DNA of 43,001 nt from Candidatus Cloacimonadota bacterium (GCA_004375965.1 SOIS01000239.1:1-43001); one strand, 5' to 3'; counted from the stretch's first letter, positions 1 through 8,628 are shown. Notes: generated by a model from the letters alone, not told the origin. Numbers and translations: made by a program.

Positions 1-1172
1 ATTTTAGTCCCGACTGGATATTTCTCTTCTATCGCCTTCCATGGGTCTGGTTCCAGCTGTTTTAATCCAAGTGAAATGCGTTCCCTCTCTTTATTTACAT
101 CAAGGACTATTGCCTCTACCACATCACCGATTGCGAGTAGTTGGGAAGGGTGTTTTATGTGTTTTGTCCAGGACATTTCGGATATGTGGATGAGACCTTC
201 AACACCTTTTTCAAGCTCAACAAATGCACCATACTCAGCAATTGAGACTATCTTACCACGCACCTTCTTACCAACTGGATATTTTTCTTCAACATCTTCC
301 CATGGGTAAGGATAGAGTTGTTTCATCCCGAGAGAAACCCTCTGTTTGACCGGATCATATGCAATTACCTTCACCTTAATTTTATCACCAATCGCAACCA
401 ATTCTGATGGATGTGAAATCCTACCCCAGGACATATCGGTAATATGAAGAAGCCCATCAATACCGCCTAAATCAACAAAGACTCCAAAATCGGTAATGTT
501 CTTGACGATACCCTCCTTTTCCTGTCCTTCTTCAAGTTCTGCCAGTAGTTTTTGTTTTGCTTTCTCTTTTTCTTCTTCCAGTATTATTCTCCTTGAGACA
601 ACAATGTTCCTTCTTTTTCTGTTTAACTTAATAACCTTTACTTTTATCTCTTGCCCAACGAGTCCATCTAAGTTATTTACAGGATGAAAATCAATTTGTG
701 AACCAGGTAAGAATGCTTCAGCCCCACCCACATTAACAATCATTCCACCTTTCACCCTGCGAAGAATCTCGCCTGCAACAGGTTCCTGGCTTACCTGTTT
801 CTCGTAAATAAAATCCCACACCTTCATAAAATCTGCCTTCTGTTTTGAGATAATGGCAAATCCCTCATCGTCTTCAATGTCTTCGAGGTAAACTTCCACA
901 GTGTCACCGACCTTTACATTTTCAGGATTAGGAAAGTCACTTAGGGGTATACATCCCTCTGATTTAAGTCCGAGGTCTATAATTACATCTTTCTTTGTAA
1001 GTTTTATTATTTCTCCCTTGACTATTCCTCTGTTTTTTACATCAATGAGGTGCTTACTGTAAAGCTTCTCCATTTCAGTCTCTGACAATTGTGGTATGTT
1101 AAAGAGAGAGCTCTTTACTTGTTCATTTTTTTGACTCTTTTCACTCTGGTTTGTAGTTTTTTTATCAGTCAT
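1..1172 (-). CDS. rpsA: 30S ribosomal protein S1, 3' end outside window
   Basis: About 390 codons are visible; the C-terminus lies beyond base 1. The protein reads as tandem S1 RNA-binding domains at about residues 43-112, 127-197, 218-287 and 303-373, with a fifth beginning near 385. Domains 3 and 4 carry the typical blocks DFGVFVDLGGIDGLLHITDMSW and EYGAFVELEKGVEGLIHIS. S1 binds mRNA on the 30S subunit and helps initiation. The start ATG (1172-1170) has a strong AAGGAGG upstream and overlaps the end of ispH by 8 bases. The N-terminal 30 residues are polar and lysine/glutamine-rich. In many clostridia IspH and S1 are one fused protein; here they are separate but overlapping. Last gene visible of the cmk-plsC-ispH-rpsA run, probably translationally coupled to ispH. 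Confidence 0.95.
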   Translation of the reverse strand, partial: MTDKKTTNQSEKSQKNEQVKSSLFNIPQLSETEMEKLYSKHLIDVKNRGIVKGEIIKLTKKDVIIDLGLKSEGCIPLSDFPNPENVKVGDTVEVYLEDIEDDEGFAIISKQKADFMKVWDFIYEKQVSQEPVAGEILRRVKGGMIVNVGGAEAFLPGSQIDFHPVNNLDGLVGQEIKVKVIKLNRKRRNIVVSRRIILEEEKEKAKQKLLAELEEGQEKEGIVKNITDFGVFVDLGGIDGLLHITDMSWGRISHPSELVAIGDKIKVKVIAYDPVKQRVSLGMKQLYPYPWEDVEEKYPVGKKVRGKIVSIAEYGAFVELEKGVEGLIHISEMSWTKHIKHPSQLLAIGDVVEAIVLDVNKERERISLGLKQLEPDPWKAIEEKYPVGTK

Positions 1173-2067
1173 TTACCACTTCCTCCTTATATAATAATCT
1201 CGATCCTGAAGGATCGGAAATCTTTTCCATTATAGATTCCAATTTAGAAATCACTTCTTTAATTACATAAGCTGGTGTAGATGCACCAGCAGAAATACCA
1301 ATAATGGTTTTCCCCTTTAACCATGCTGGCATAATCTCATCTGATTTTTCGATATGATATGTGGGTTTTCCTGTTTTTCCTGATAATTGGGCAAGATGCG
1401 TTGTATTAGCGCTATTTTTACCCCCAATAATGAGCATAATATCTGCCCTTTCTGCAAGTTCAAGTGTAGCCTTTTGGCGCTTCTGGGTTGCTCCACATAT
1501 GGTTTTATATATTTTTATCTCATTTCCTATCTCGAGAATTTTCATAACGAGAAACTGGAAATATTCCATTGACTGCGTGGTCTGAGTGACGATACCTATT
1601 TTTTCCCTCCCCACCAACTTCTCAATATCGGATTCATTTTCAACAATCACCGCTTTTCCATCTGTATGTCCAACAATTCCAACTACTTCAGGATGTTCAG
1701 CTTCACCAATAACAACAACCTCATAATTCTCTTTCAAAAGTGTTTTTGCAAAGTCCTGAGTCCTTCTCACAAATGGACAGGTTGCATCAATTATTTCAAA
1801 CCCTTTTTCCTTTGCAGCAGTTATAATCTGGGGATGTAAACCATGGGAACGAACAATCAGTTTTCCTGGTTGAACTTCGTCGAGCTTACTTATTGAATGG
1901 ACTCCTATAGATTCAAGATATGAAACTGCCTGTGGATTATGAATAAGTGGACCAAATGTATACACAGGCTTATTTGAACTATTACCTGCGGTTTTTTTAG
2001 CAATCGACATTGCTCTTTTAACACCAAAACAGAACCCCGCATTCTTAGCTAAAATTATCTTAAACAT
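1165..2067 (-). CDS. ispH: 4-hydroxy-3-methylbut-2-enyl diphosphate reductase
   Basis: IspH/LytB catalyses the last step of the MEP isoprenoid pathway, reducing HMBPP to IPP and DMAPP with a [4Fe-4S] cluster. All three cluster cysteines are visible: C13 in GFCFGVKRA, one in DATCPFVRR near residue 97, and one in TICGATQKRQ near 192. The substrate histidines lie in GPLIHNPQ and VRSHGLHP, and the glutamate region VIGEAEHPEV is present. At 300 residues the length is normal. It overlaps plsC by 13 bases upstream and rpsA by 8 bases downstream, so the four genes are almost certainly one transcript. The MEP pathway is thereby implied for this organism. Confidence 0.96.
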   Translation of the reverse strand: MFKIILAKNAGFCFGVKRAMSIAKKTAGNSSNKPVYTFGPLIHNPQAVSYLESIGVHSISKLDEVQPGKLIVRSHGLHPQIITAAKEKGFEIIDATCPFVRRTQDFAKTLLKENYEVVVIGEAEHPEVVGIVGHTDGKAVIVENESDIEKLVGREKIGIVTQTTQSMEYFQFLVMKILEIGNEIKIYKTICGATQKRQKATLELAERADIMLIIGGKNSANTTHLAQLSGKTGKPTYHIEKSDEIMPAWLKGKTIIGISAGASTPAYVIKEVISKLESIMEKISDPSGSRLLYKEEVVND

Positions 2068-2681
2068 CTTTTTCCCAAAGACATAATTTCTTTCATTACA
2101 AGTTTACTTAATTCACGACTTCTCTCAGGAAGCGAACCTTTGATGTTAAGTTTTGAAACATCAATAATCTTACCAAACCTTACAAGCACCCTTTTTCTTC
2201 TCCGTATTAGATCGATTATACTCTCTGCGCTACCTTCAATGTATGTTGGAACAATCCCTACCCCGGTCTTAAGAGCAAGATAGCCAACACCAGGTAGAGG
2301 TTTAAGGAAGCTTTTTTCAATGCTTCTTTTACCTTCAAGGAAAATTACCAATGTCCTACCTCTCTTTAGATGAAAGGTTGAAGCCCTTATAGATTTCTTA
2401 TCAATTCCATATCTTTTTATTGGAATGGTGTTGTATTTTGAAAGGAGAAGTGAATAAAATTTATTTGATGAAAAGAGTTCTTGCTTTGCCAGAAAAAATA
2501 CTTCTCTTCTCAGTGCAGCAGATGCTCCTATAATTGGGGGATCCCAGTTGGATAAATGATTCGGAGCAATGATAACACCGCCATCTCTCGGTATATTCTT
2601 CTGTCCTTCAACCCTGAGCCCCATAGCGATTTTCATAAAAAGGAATGTTATTATAACAGAAATAAAAATATGAAATTGCAT
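2055..2681 (-). CDS. plsC: 1-acyl-sn-glycerol-3-phosphate acyltransferase
   Basis: PlsC family enzyme that acylates lysophosphatidic acid to phosphatidic acid at the inner membrane. The catalytic NHxxxxD motif is NHLSNWD (H42, D47), and the acceptor-binding motif appears as FLEGKRS. An N-terminal hydrophobic stretch (about residues 4-20) probably anchors it. At 208 residues it is on the short side but typical of the bacterial cmk-linked form. The start codon follows the cmk stop directly with no gap, and GAAGGAG upstream inside the end of cmk is the ribosome site. The exact acyl acceptor cannot be read from sequence. Confidence 0.9.
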   Translation of the reverse strand: MQFHIFISVIITFLFMKIAMGLRVEGQKNIPRDGGVIIAPNHLSNWDPPIIGASAALRREVFFLAKQELFSSNKFYSLLLSKYNTIPIKRYGIDKKSIRASTFHLKRGRTLVIFLEGKRSIEKSFLKPLPGVGYLALKTGVGIVPTYIEGSAESIIDLIRRRKRVLVRFGKIIDVSKLNIKGSLPERSRELSKLVMKEIMSLGKRCLR

Positions 2682-3350
2682 CTACACTCCTTCAAGAGAA
2701 TGGATTAAATCAAGCACCCTCTCTACTTGTTCCTCTATTTTAAGATTTGTTGTGTCAATGATTTCAGCACATTCAGGAATTCTTAAAGGAGAAAATTCCC
2801 TTTTACTATCCATTTTGTCACGTCTTTCGAGTTCTTGTTTCACCTTCTCAAGATTTGTGTTCACTTGAGCTCTTTTTAAGTCAAGTAATCTTCTTTTTGC
2901 TCTTTCTTCAAGGGAACAATCAATATAAATTTTTATATCAGCATTTGGAAATACAACTGTTCCAATATCTCTGCCTTCACAAACAACATTATTATTCTCT
3001 GCCATCGCTCTCTGTAAACCAACAAGATATTCCCTAACACGCCGATAACTTGAAATAAGTGAAACAAATCCTGTGACTTTAGGTGATCTTATATCCTTTG
3101 TAACATCTATTTTGTTAACCAAAACCTTCAATTCTCCTTTGTTGTTTACTAAACTAATATCTGAATCGTGGACTAGTTTTGTGACGCTATTCTTATCATG
3201 GGGGTCAACATCTGAGGTGAGAACTATTAGTGTTGCTGCCCTATACATAGCGCCTGTATCTATATATAAAAAACCTAACTTTTGTGCAACAAGTCTTGCA
3301 GTTGTACTTTTTCCAGAACCAGCAGTTCCGTCAATAGAGATTATAATCAT
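2682..3350 (-). CDS. cmk: Cytidylate kinase
   Basis: Phosphorylates CMP and dCMP with ATP. The P-loop is DGTAGSGKST at about residues 6-15; further typical blocks are DTGAMYRAATL, EGRDIGTVVFPNAD, and RAKRR followed by the lid region ending in RRDKMDSKRE with SPL. I start it at the ATG at 3350-3348 (222 residues) because GGAAGAGG lies 7 bases upstream. The ATG 24 bases further out (3374) has no ribosome site and adds eight residues that do not fit the family. First gene of the run with plsC, ispH and rpsA, an order familiar from Firmicutes. No clear promoter is seen in the 138 bases upstream. Confidence 0.94.
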   Translation of the reverse strand: MIIISIDGTAGSGKSTTARLVAQKLGFLYIDTGAMYRAATLIVLTSDVDPHDKNSVTKLVHDSDISLVNNKGELKVLVNKIDVTKDIRSPKVTGFVSLISSYRRVREYLVGLQRAMAENNNVVCEGRDIGTVVFPNADIKIYIDCSLEERAKRRLLDLKRAQVNTNLEKVKQELERRDKMDSKREFSPLRIPECAEIIDTTNLKIEEQVERVLDLIHSLEGV

Positions 3351-3488
3351 AATAATACCTCTTCCAGGGGTCAAAAAGGACGAATTTTCTCTCCATTCAG
3401 CCCCTTCACTATTTTAATACTACATAATGACATAAATTTTATAAAAAAGCAAGTATTTTTTTCTTCATTTTTAATTTTTATACATTTC

Positions 3489-3772
3489 ATGAAGAATTAT
3501 TCAGAAATCACAGAAAAAAAAGAATTATCTCAGATGGGATTTCCTCAGCCGTTGTTCTGTTACTTGTTATTCCAGATATATGGAAAGTTGTTAATGCGAG
3601 GTTTGCTTTTCTCGTAGCGGGATTGTCGGAGTTAATGTTCCTCATTCTCTTCTCCTACGCATTCTTCTGGCCAGGATGGACAGGATTAATCATAACAATT
3701 GGTTCAATACTTACCCTTGCAATACTTATTTTCTCAACATCAAAAGTAAAGTGGGGAGAAGTCTTCAAATAA
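3489..3772 (+). pseudogene. Small hydrophobic membrane protein, one-base frameshift
   Basis: Unrecognised family. The ATG at 3489 opens MKNYSEITEKK and then meets an A8 run (3514-3521). Read straight on, it gives a nonsense tail ending at 3617. Shifting back one base at the run continues as RIISDGISSAVVLLLVIPDIW and on to a stop at 3770-3772. The joined product is 94 residues, with strongly hydrophobic stretches at about 36-58 and 60-80 and a lysine-containing tail, so probably an inner-membrane protein. The downstream frame has no ATG, GTG or TTG of its own, which argues that the two halves belong together. Because one A is missing, this could be a true mutation, an assembly indel, or slippage on A_AAA_AAG. 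No good ribosome site is seen. Convergent with tRNA-Ala, divergent from cmk. Confidence 0.6.
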
Positions 3773-3818
3773 AGTTATTAAGTTATTATGTAATTTAGTA
3801 ATTAACCAAAATAAAAAG

Positions 3819-3891
<73 letters not shown>

Positions 3892-3909
3892 CATTATAAA
3901 AACAAATAT

Positions 3910-3938
3910 ATAATAACATTTATTGTCTCATTTGTCAA
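3910..3938 (-). promoter_or_regulatory. Sigma-70 promoter of tRNA-Ala
   Basis: On the minus strand TTGACA (3938-3933) is followed after exactly 17 bases by TATTAT (3915-3910). The tRNA begins 19 bases after the -10 box, so the precursor has a short leader. This is one of the best promoters in the window. Confidence 0.8.
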
Positions 3939-4084
3939 ATATTTTTTAAAATACCACAGAGAAAAATAGATATATTTCGATTTTCTATTTCACTTTCTCT
4001 TGTGCTATTATGACTTGTGCAGTTGTGAATCTGTGGTCTCTCTTTTCTCTTGACTTTGGAGAAAATGTGTGGTAAGCAAATATT

Positions 4085-5095
4085 ATGCAGAAAGATAGGG
4101 TGATTTCTATTCTGGATAATATAAAGAATAAAAAAATTCTTGTAGTTGGCGATGTAATGCTTGATGAGTACCTATGGGGAAAGGTTGAAAGAATTTCACC
4201 AGAGGCGCCTGTTCCTGTTGTGAAGGTAGAGAAACATTCTTATTCTCTTGGTGGTGCAAGTAATGTTGCATTAAATGCACATTCCCTTGGAGCAGAACCC
4301 ATTCTTGTGGGAATAATTGGCAACGATGTTACTGGAAAGATGTTAAGGTCGCTTGTGAAGAAAAAAGGGATGATTGATAAAGGTCTTTTCACAGAAATTG
4401 GAAGGTCAACTATATTGAAGAAAAGGGTAATTGCACACCATCAGCAAGTAGTAAGGGTAGATATTGAAGAAACTGTTCCTATTGGAAAGAAAATCGAGGA
4501 TAGGATAGTCACATTTTTAAGAAACATTGAAAGTGATTTTTGTGCGATAATAATTGAGGATTACAATAAAGGATTTTTAACAAAAAGCCTGATAAGAAAA
4601 ATTATTTCATTTGGGAAAAAAAGAGGTAAGCTAATAACTGTAGATCCAAAGTTTGAGAATTTTTTTGACTACGAGAAGGTAACACTTTTTAAGCCAAATT
4701 TCAGGGAACTCGAAAGGGTTAGCGGTAAATTACTTACCAGTAATGATGAAGTTGTTAAAACAGTTAGAAGACTACATAAAAAAATAAAAGCGCAAGCGAT
4801 TCTCCTCACTATGGGAGAAGAAGGGATGATGCTGGTAGAGAAAGGGAAAAAACCGTATTATGTAAAACCGTACACTCTTGATGTTTACGATGTTTCTGGT
4901 GCAGGAGATACTGTTATTACTGCTGTTACGTTAGCAATCGCTGCCGGTTTTGATTTAAGAGAAGCTACAAGGTTTGCAAGCATTGCAGCAGCACTTGAGG
5001 TAACAAAACTCGGTGCAGTACCTGTAACGCCAGATGAAATTATTAGATATTGCGAGAAAAATAATTTTTCAGGAAGGATTAAAAACATAAAATAA
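4085..5095 (+). CDS. rfaE1: D-glycero-beta-D-manno-heptose-7-phosphate kinase
   Basis: PfkB/ribokinase-family sugar kinase matching the RfaE1 (HldE N-terminal) type. It phosphorylates heptose 7-phosphate at C1 on the way to ADP-heptose for the LPS core. The N-terminal block GDVMLDEYLWGKVERISPEA and the glycine-rich LGGASNVALNA are characteristic, and the catalytic motif VSGAGDT places the base at D275. At 336 residues it has only the kinase domain. The cytidylyltransferase-like second half of bifunctional HldE is absent and no partner (RfaE2) lies in this window. It stands alone between tRNA-Ala and a converging gene. The ribosome site is weak, so the start is slightly uncertain. Confidence 0.88.
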   Translation: MQKDRVISILDNIKNKKILVVGDVMLDEYLWGKVERISPEAPVPVVKVEKHSYSLGGASNVALNAHSLGAEPILVGIIGNDVTGKMLRSLVKKKGMIDKGLFTEIGRSTILKKRVIAHHQQVVRVDIEETVPIGKKIEDRIVTFLRNIESDFCAIIIEDYNKGFLTKSLIRKIISFGKKRGKLITVDPKFENFFDYEKVTLFKPNFRELERVSGKLLTSNDEVVKTVRRLHKKIKAQAILLTMGEEGMMLVEKGKKPYYVKPYTLDVYDVSGAGDTVITAVTLAIAAGFDLREATRFASIAAALEVTKLGAVPVTPDEIIRYCEKNNFSGRIKNIK

Positions 5096-5139
5096 TCCTA
5101 AACATCCTGTTATCCTGTAAAAAAAAACTCCATCCCTAC

Positions 5140-5766
5140 TTACTTTTCTGGCATTTCTATTCTCATTGATTCAATTACAACGGGCTCAAGCGGTTTGTTA
5201 TTTTTGTCTCGTTTTACTGTAGCAATTTTGTCTACTACATCCATTCCTTTAATTACTTCACCGAACGCAGTATATTGATTATCAAGATGGGCGCATCCTT
5301 TCCTTGTAAGGCAGATAAAGAATTGACAGCTTGCTGAATTGGGATTGGGACCTCGTGCCATTCCAAGTGTTCCTCTATTGAATTGATGTTGGTTAAATTC
5401 AGCATCAATAGTATATCCAGCATTTCCAGTCCCATCTCCACTAGGGTCTCCGCCCTGGATCATAAATTTAGGAATAATCCTGTGGAATGTCAGCCTATCA
5501 TAGAAACCTTTTCTTGCAAGTTTGATGAAATTTTCAACAGTTTTTGGTGCATCTGTGTAATAGAATTTGATAACAATCTCACCACTGTCTTTAATCTTTA
5601 TGACGGCAAGCTCATCTCCTGTAATTGTTATTGGCTTAGGTACTTCTATTTCCATTGTATCCTCTACTTCCTTTTTCTCTTCTGTCTTTACCTGCTTTTC
5701 CTTCTCTTCACATCCTAAAGCGAGAAGAGAAATAATGAATGAAAGTATAGTGAGTCTTAAAAGCAT
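5140..5766 (-). CDS. Cyclophilin-type peptidyl-prolyl isomerase, lipoprotein
   Basis: Residues 1-18 are a signal peptide ending in the lipobox LALGC (C19), followed by a charged linker rich in Glu and Lys. The cyclophilin domain fills about residues 50-205, with FHRIIPKFMIQGGDPSGDGTG, LGMARGPNPNSASCQFFI and AFGEVIKGMDVVDKIA. The catalytic arginine region (FHRII) and the Q/GGD motif are intact. It should catalyse proline isomerisation in the periplasm or at the outer membrane as a folding factor. AAGGAGG sits 4 bases before the ATG. It lies 53 bases after tyrS on the same strand and may be co-transcribed, although the two have no functional link I can see. Confidence 0.93.
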   Translation of the reverse strand: MLLRLTILSFIISLLALGCEEKEKQVKTEEKKEVEDTMEIEVPKPITITGDELAVIKIKDSGEIVIKFYYTDAPKTVENFIKLARKGFYDRLTFHRIIPKFMIQGGDPSGDGTGNAGYTIDAEFNQHQFNRGTLGMARGPNPNSASCQFFICLTRKGCAHLDNQYTAFGEVIKGMDVVDKIATVKRDKNNKPLEPVVIESMRIEMPEK

Positions 5767-5819
5767 AAAACCTCCTTGATTAAGTTCTAGTAAAGATAGT
5801 TATTAAGATATTGATTTTC

Positions 5820-7070
5820 CTATTTCCCATTTTCCTGATTTCGAACTTTTTGACTTTTTTTGCTGTTTTGTGGGACAATCTTTAAAAACCTCCTTTTTCC
5901 AACCTTCAAAATAAAAGGTTTATCAAAGGTAATCTCAGCATTAACATCAGAAATGTTTTCACCTTTGATCTCAACTCCTCCCTGTTCTATCAATCTTCTT
6001 GCTTCAGAATTCGTATGTGCCATATTTGATTCTGTAAGAAGTTTAACAATCCATATGGGAATTTCCTCTGTTTCAATAGGGAATTCAGGTATTTCATCAG
6101 GGAGTTCTTTCATCTTGAAGATTTTTTCAAATTCTAAAGCAGCCTTCTCTGCTTCTTTTGCATTATGATAAAGAGATACTATCTCACGAGCAAGCCTGAA
6201 TTTTACATCCCGGGGATTTGTTTTTTTATCCTCCAATTCTTTCTTTAAAGAATTCATTTGTTCTTTTGTATAAGAAAGAGCAAGTTCAAAATAACTCTCT
6301 ATCAGTTCATCAGGAATTGACATAGCCTTGCCGAGCATTTCACGCGGAGATTCCATAATACCGATATAGTTACCATAACTCTTGCTCATTTTCATTTTTC
6401 CATCAAGCCCGACGAGTAATGGCATGGTGAGTATAACCTGCGGAGTCATATCCATTTCTCTCATCATTTCTCGTGCAATCATGAAATTGAATGTCTGATC
6501 TGTTCCCCCTATTTCCACATCAGCTTTTACTGCTACTGAATCATATGCCTGAAAAATGGGGTAGAGAAATTCATGTATATATATAGGTTGCTGTGATTTA
6601 TATCTTTTTGAAAAATCATCCCGCTCAAGCATTCTTGCAACAGTAATTTTAGATGCAAGTCTTATAATATCTGATGGAGGAAGTATGGCGAGCCATTCGC
6701 TGTTATACCTGAATTCTGTTCTATCCTTCCGCAATATCATGTAGATTTGAACTGCGTAGTTCTTCATATTCTTCTTTATTTCTTTTTCTGTAAGTTGTGG
6801 TCTGGTTTTAGACCTTTCTGATGGGTCACCTATCATTCCGGTGAAGTCTCCTACGATGAGAACTGCGGTATGTCCACATTCCTGAAAATCCCTAAGTTTC
6901 CTCAAAACAACTGCAAAACCGAGATGAATATCGGGTCCTGATGCATCAATCCCAAGTTTTATTCTTAAAGGTCTTTTTTCTTTAAGTTTATTGATAAGTT
7001 CAGCCTCGGGAATTATTTCGGCAGTTCCTCTCTTTATAATCTCGAGCGACTTCTCTATATTTCTTTGCAT
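5820..7070 (-). CDS. tyrS: Tyrosine--tRNA ligase
   Basis: Class I synthetase, 416 residues, which charges tRNA-Tyr. The HIGH-type motif is HLGF at 49-52, in IKLGIDASGPDIHLGF. The second signature KMSKS is at 227-231. A C-terminal S4-like RNA-binding domain (about 335-405) carries SEARRLIEQGGVEI. The block GDFTGMIGDPSERSKTRPQLT is typical of the TyrZ branch of bacterial enzymes. The N-terminal ATG has no strong ribosome site, but there is no better start. It lies 55 bases downstream of the SPFH gene. The last 20 residues are a short lysine- and serine-rich extension. Confidence 0.96.
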   Translation of the reverse strand: MQRNIEKSLEIIKRGTAEIIPEAELINKLKEKRPLRIKLGIDASGPDIHLGFAVVLRKLRDFQECGHTAVLIVGDFTGMIGDPSERSKTRPQLTEKEIKKNMKNYAVQIYMILRKDRTEFRYNSEWLAILPPSDIIRLASKITVARMLERDDFSKRYKSQQPIYIHEFLYPIFQAYDSVAVKADVEIGGTDQTFNFMIAREMMREMDMTPQVILTMPLLVGLDGKMKMSKSYGNYIGIMESPREMLGKAMSIPDELIESYFELALSYTKEQMNSLKKELEDKKTNPRDVKFRLAREIVSLYHNAKEAEKAALEFEKIFKMKELPDEIPEFPIETEEIPIWIVKLLTESNMAHTNSEARRLIEQGGVEIKGENISDVNAEITFDKPFILKVGKRRFLKIVPQNSKKSQKVRNQENGK

Positions 7071-7125
7071 AAATGATAATTACGAAGTTTTTCCCTCCTC
7101 CTTACTGTATACTATGTACTCCTTA

Positions 7126-8040
7126 CTATTTTCTCCCTGTTGGTATATTCAATAAAGGTGTCAGCTTCTGGTCAAATGGAGTAACAATAATAGTGTTATT
7201 GGGCGAGTTTACCAGTTCCTTCAATGTCTGGACATAATACCACTGAAGATATTGGCTTGTAAGTGAGTTGGCAATGATTCTCTGTGCCTTTGATATACCC
7301 TCCGCTTCAATCCTTTTCCTTTCCCTTTCCTGTGTCTCTTTCTGAAGGACAAATTTCATCTTCTGTGCATCTTGTTCAGCTGAAATCTTCTCATCAATTG
7401 CATTCTTCACCATTGGAGGGAGTTCAACATTCCTCAGTAGGACCTTTTCGCATTCTACACCTTTGACGGAGAAATCTGACACTAAAATTATGAAAATATC
7501 GTCAGTTACTTCTGCTCTCTTTGCAGAATAGATATCTGTCGCATTATATTTAACTACTGCACTCCTTATAGCAGTTCGTATTGCAGGTCTTACAATCTTA
7601 CCTACATAGTTCAGTCCAATATTTTTGTAAACCTCTGCAGCATCATCCGGAATGAGATGGTACCAGATCGTGACATCAAGATTAACACTCAATCCTTCTG
7701 CTGTAAGTGTAACAATTGCATCATCTCCCTTAATCTGCCCTTCTCCTGCTTTAGCAGTCATTGTATATGACTGTGTCCTGACAGACATTCGTTCAAGGGT
7801 TATCAGTGGATTGACAAGGTGTAATCCACTCGGAAGTGTCTTCTCTTGAACCTTTCCAAATAGTACCTGAATTCCTACATGTCCAGGGCCAACCATCCTC
7901 ACCATAGAGAGCAAAAGGAATACAACGGCAAGAACAAAAGCGGCAGGTGAAAGTAAGGGATTCAGGTTTCTAACAGTTTTTCTCGCTGCGATGAGTATAA
8001 AACCAGCAATAAGGAATATAATAAATAAGAATAACAGCAT
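7126..8040 (-). CDS. SPFH/band 7 (prohibitin-like) membrane protein
   Basis: Two hydrophobic stretches at the N-terminus (about 1-19 and 33-49) are followed directly by the prohibitin-type start RMVGPGHVGIQVLFGKV and the SPFH domain to about residue 215. A charged, probably coiled-coil segment follows (about 215-260, EQDAQKMKFVLQKETQERER). SPFH proteins oligomerise at membranes as scaffolds and often regulate proteases such as FtsH (HflK/HflC); the partner here is unknown. The 304-residue length is normal. The ribosome site AAGGAGGGTGCT precedes the ATG. No NfeD or HflK partner gene is adjacent, so it acts alone or with distant partners. A TATAAT-like box at 8074-8079 could be the -10 of its promoter, but I see no good -35. 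Confidence 0.88.
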   Translation of the reverse strand: MLLFLFIIFLIAGFILIAARKTVRNLNPLLSPAAFVLAVVFLLLSMVRMVGPGHVGIQVLFGKVQEKTLPSGLHLVNPLITLERMSVRTQSYTMTAKAGEGQIKGDDAIVTLTAEGLSVNLDVTIWYHLIPDDAAEVYKNIGLNYVGKIVRPAIRTAIRSAVVKYNATDIYSAKRAEVTDDIFIILVSDFSVKGVECEKVLLRNVELPPMVKNAIDEKISAEQDAQKMKFVLQKETQERERKRIEAEGISKAQRIIANSLTSQYLQWYYVQTLKELVNSPNNTIIVTPFDQKLTPLLNIPTGRK

Positions 8041-8232
8041 AGCACCCTCCTTTTAAGTTAAAGTTAAAAAAACATTATAAGCAAAATCTGAAATCGGAAT
8101 GTCGAAAAAAGTCCAGATGACAAAACACCAATTTTCATAATGATTGTTGTTTTTTGATATTGATGTTTATAACTTCGTCATTTCTTCGTCATTCGGGTTT
8201 CGGATTTAGACGTTTTTATTTGCTATTGATTG

Positions 8233-8306
8233 TGGCGGCGAAGGGATTTGAACCCCTGACACGCGGATTATGATTCCGCTGCTCTAACCTACTGAGCTAC
8301 GCCGCC
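8233..8306 (-). tRNA. tRNA-Met (anticodon CAT), elongator-like
   Basis: The minus strand folds as a 74-base cloverleaf. The acceptor GGCGGCG/CGCCGCC is perfect, the D stem is GCTC/GAGC, the anticodon stem GCGGA/TCCGC has loop ATCATAA, and the T stem is AGGGG/CCCTT with loop TTCAAAT. A perfectly paired first base and a D arm unlike initiator tRNA argue for elongator Met. A lysidine-modified Ile tRNA with CAT cannot be fully excluded. CCA is not encoded. Confidence 0.94.
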
Positions 8307-8322
8307 CTTCATAATTTGTTAA

Positions 8323-8351
8323 ATTATATCACAGTAAATTTCAATTGTCAA
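8323..8351 (-). promoter_or_regulatory. Consensus sigma-70 promoter of tRNA-Met
   Basis: Minus strand TTGACA (8351-8346), a 17-base spacer, then TATAAT (8328-8323): both boxes match the consensus perfectly. The tRNA begins 16 bases after the -10 box. This is the strongest promoter in the window and may also feed the SPFH-tyrS genes beyond the tRNA. Confidence 0.88.
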
Positions 8352-8484
8352 GATATTTAATGAGAAGTCACTGAAAAAGTACTCAAAAATTTCTATTTTT
8401 TTCAGAAACATCCCTCTTAATAGTTAGTGGGATTTTTATATTATTACGAAAAATAAATTGCTTTTATCTCCTTCCCTTTTAGTC

Positions 8485-8580
8485 TGTCATTGTGAGCCTG
8501 GCTCCAAGCTAGAAATTTAAGGATTTAAAACATCATTTAGTAGTGTGAGAAGAGGGTGGAGTTCACAAACAAAGCAATCT
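8485..8580. repeat. Degenerate copy of TGTCATTGYGAG palindromic repeat
   Basis: The stretch 8307-8667 has no gene. Within it TGTCATTGTGAG (8485) and AAAGCAATCT (ending 8580) are the two recognisable ends of a repeat whose better copy lies at 40661-40943. The middle is diverged and no perfect stem remains. The rest of the gap holds the tRNA-Met promoter, AT-rich filler and the promoter of the following lipoprotein gene. Confidence 0.5.
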
Positions 8581-8628
8581 GGGTACTGATACATTTTCAT
8601 TTTGACTTGACATGATACCATTTTTTAT

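Noticed and set aside
1-700. Plus-strand open frames such as 76-309 and 496-687
   Set aside because: They are antisense to the S1 repeats, have serine/phenylalanine-rich nonsense composition and no ribosome sites.
3282-3617. A 111-residue open frame across 3282-3617
   Set aside because: Its first part is antisense to cmk and its last part is the out-of-frame run after the A8 tract. Only the MKNYSEITEKK portion is likely coding.
3953-4037. ACCACAGA/TCTGTGGT inverted pair upstream of the heptose kinase
   Set aside because: Only 8 bases at a distance of 69 in AT-rich DNA; chance is a sufficient explanation.
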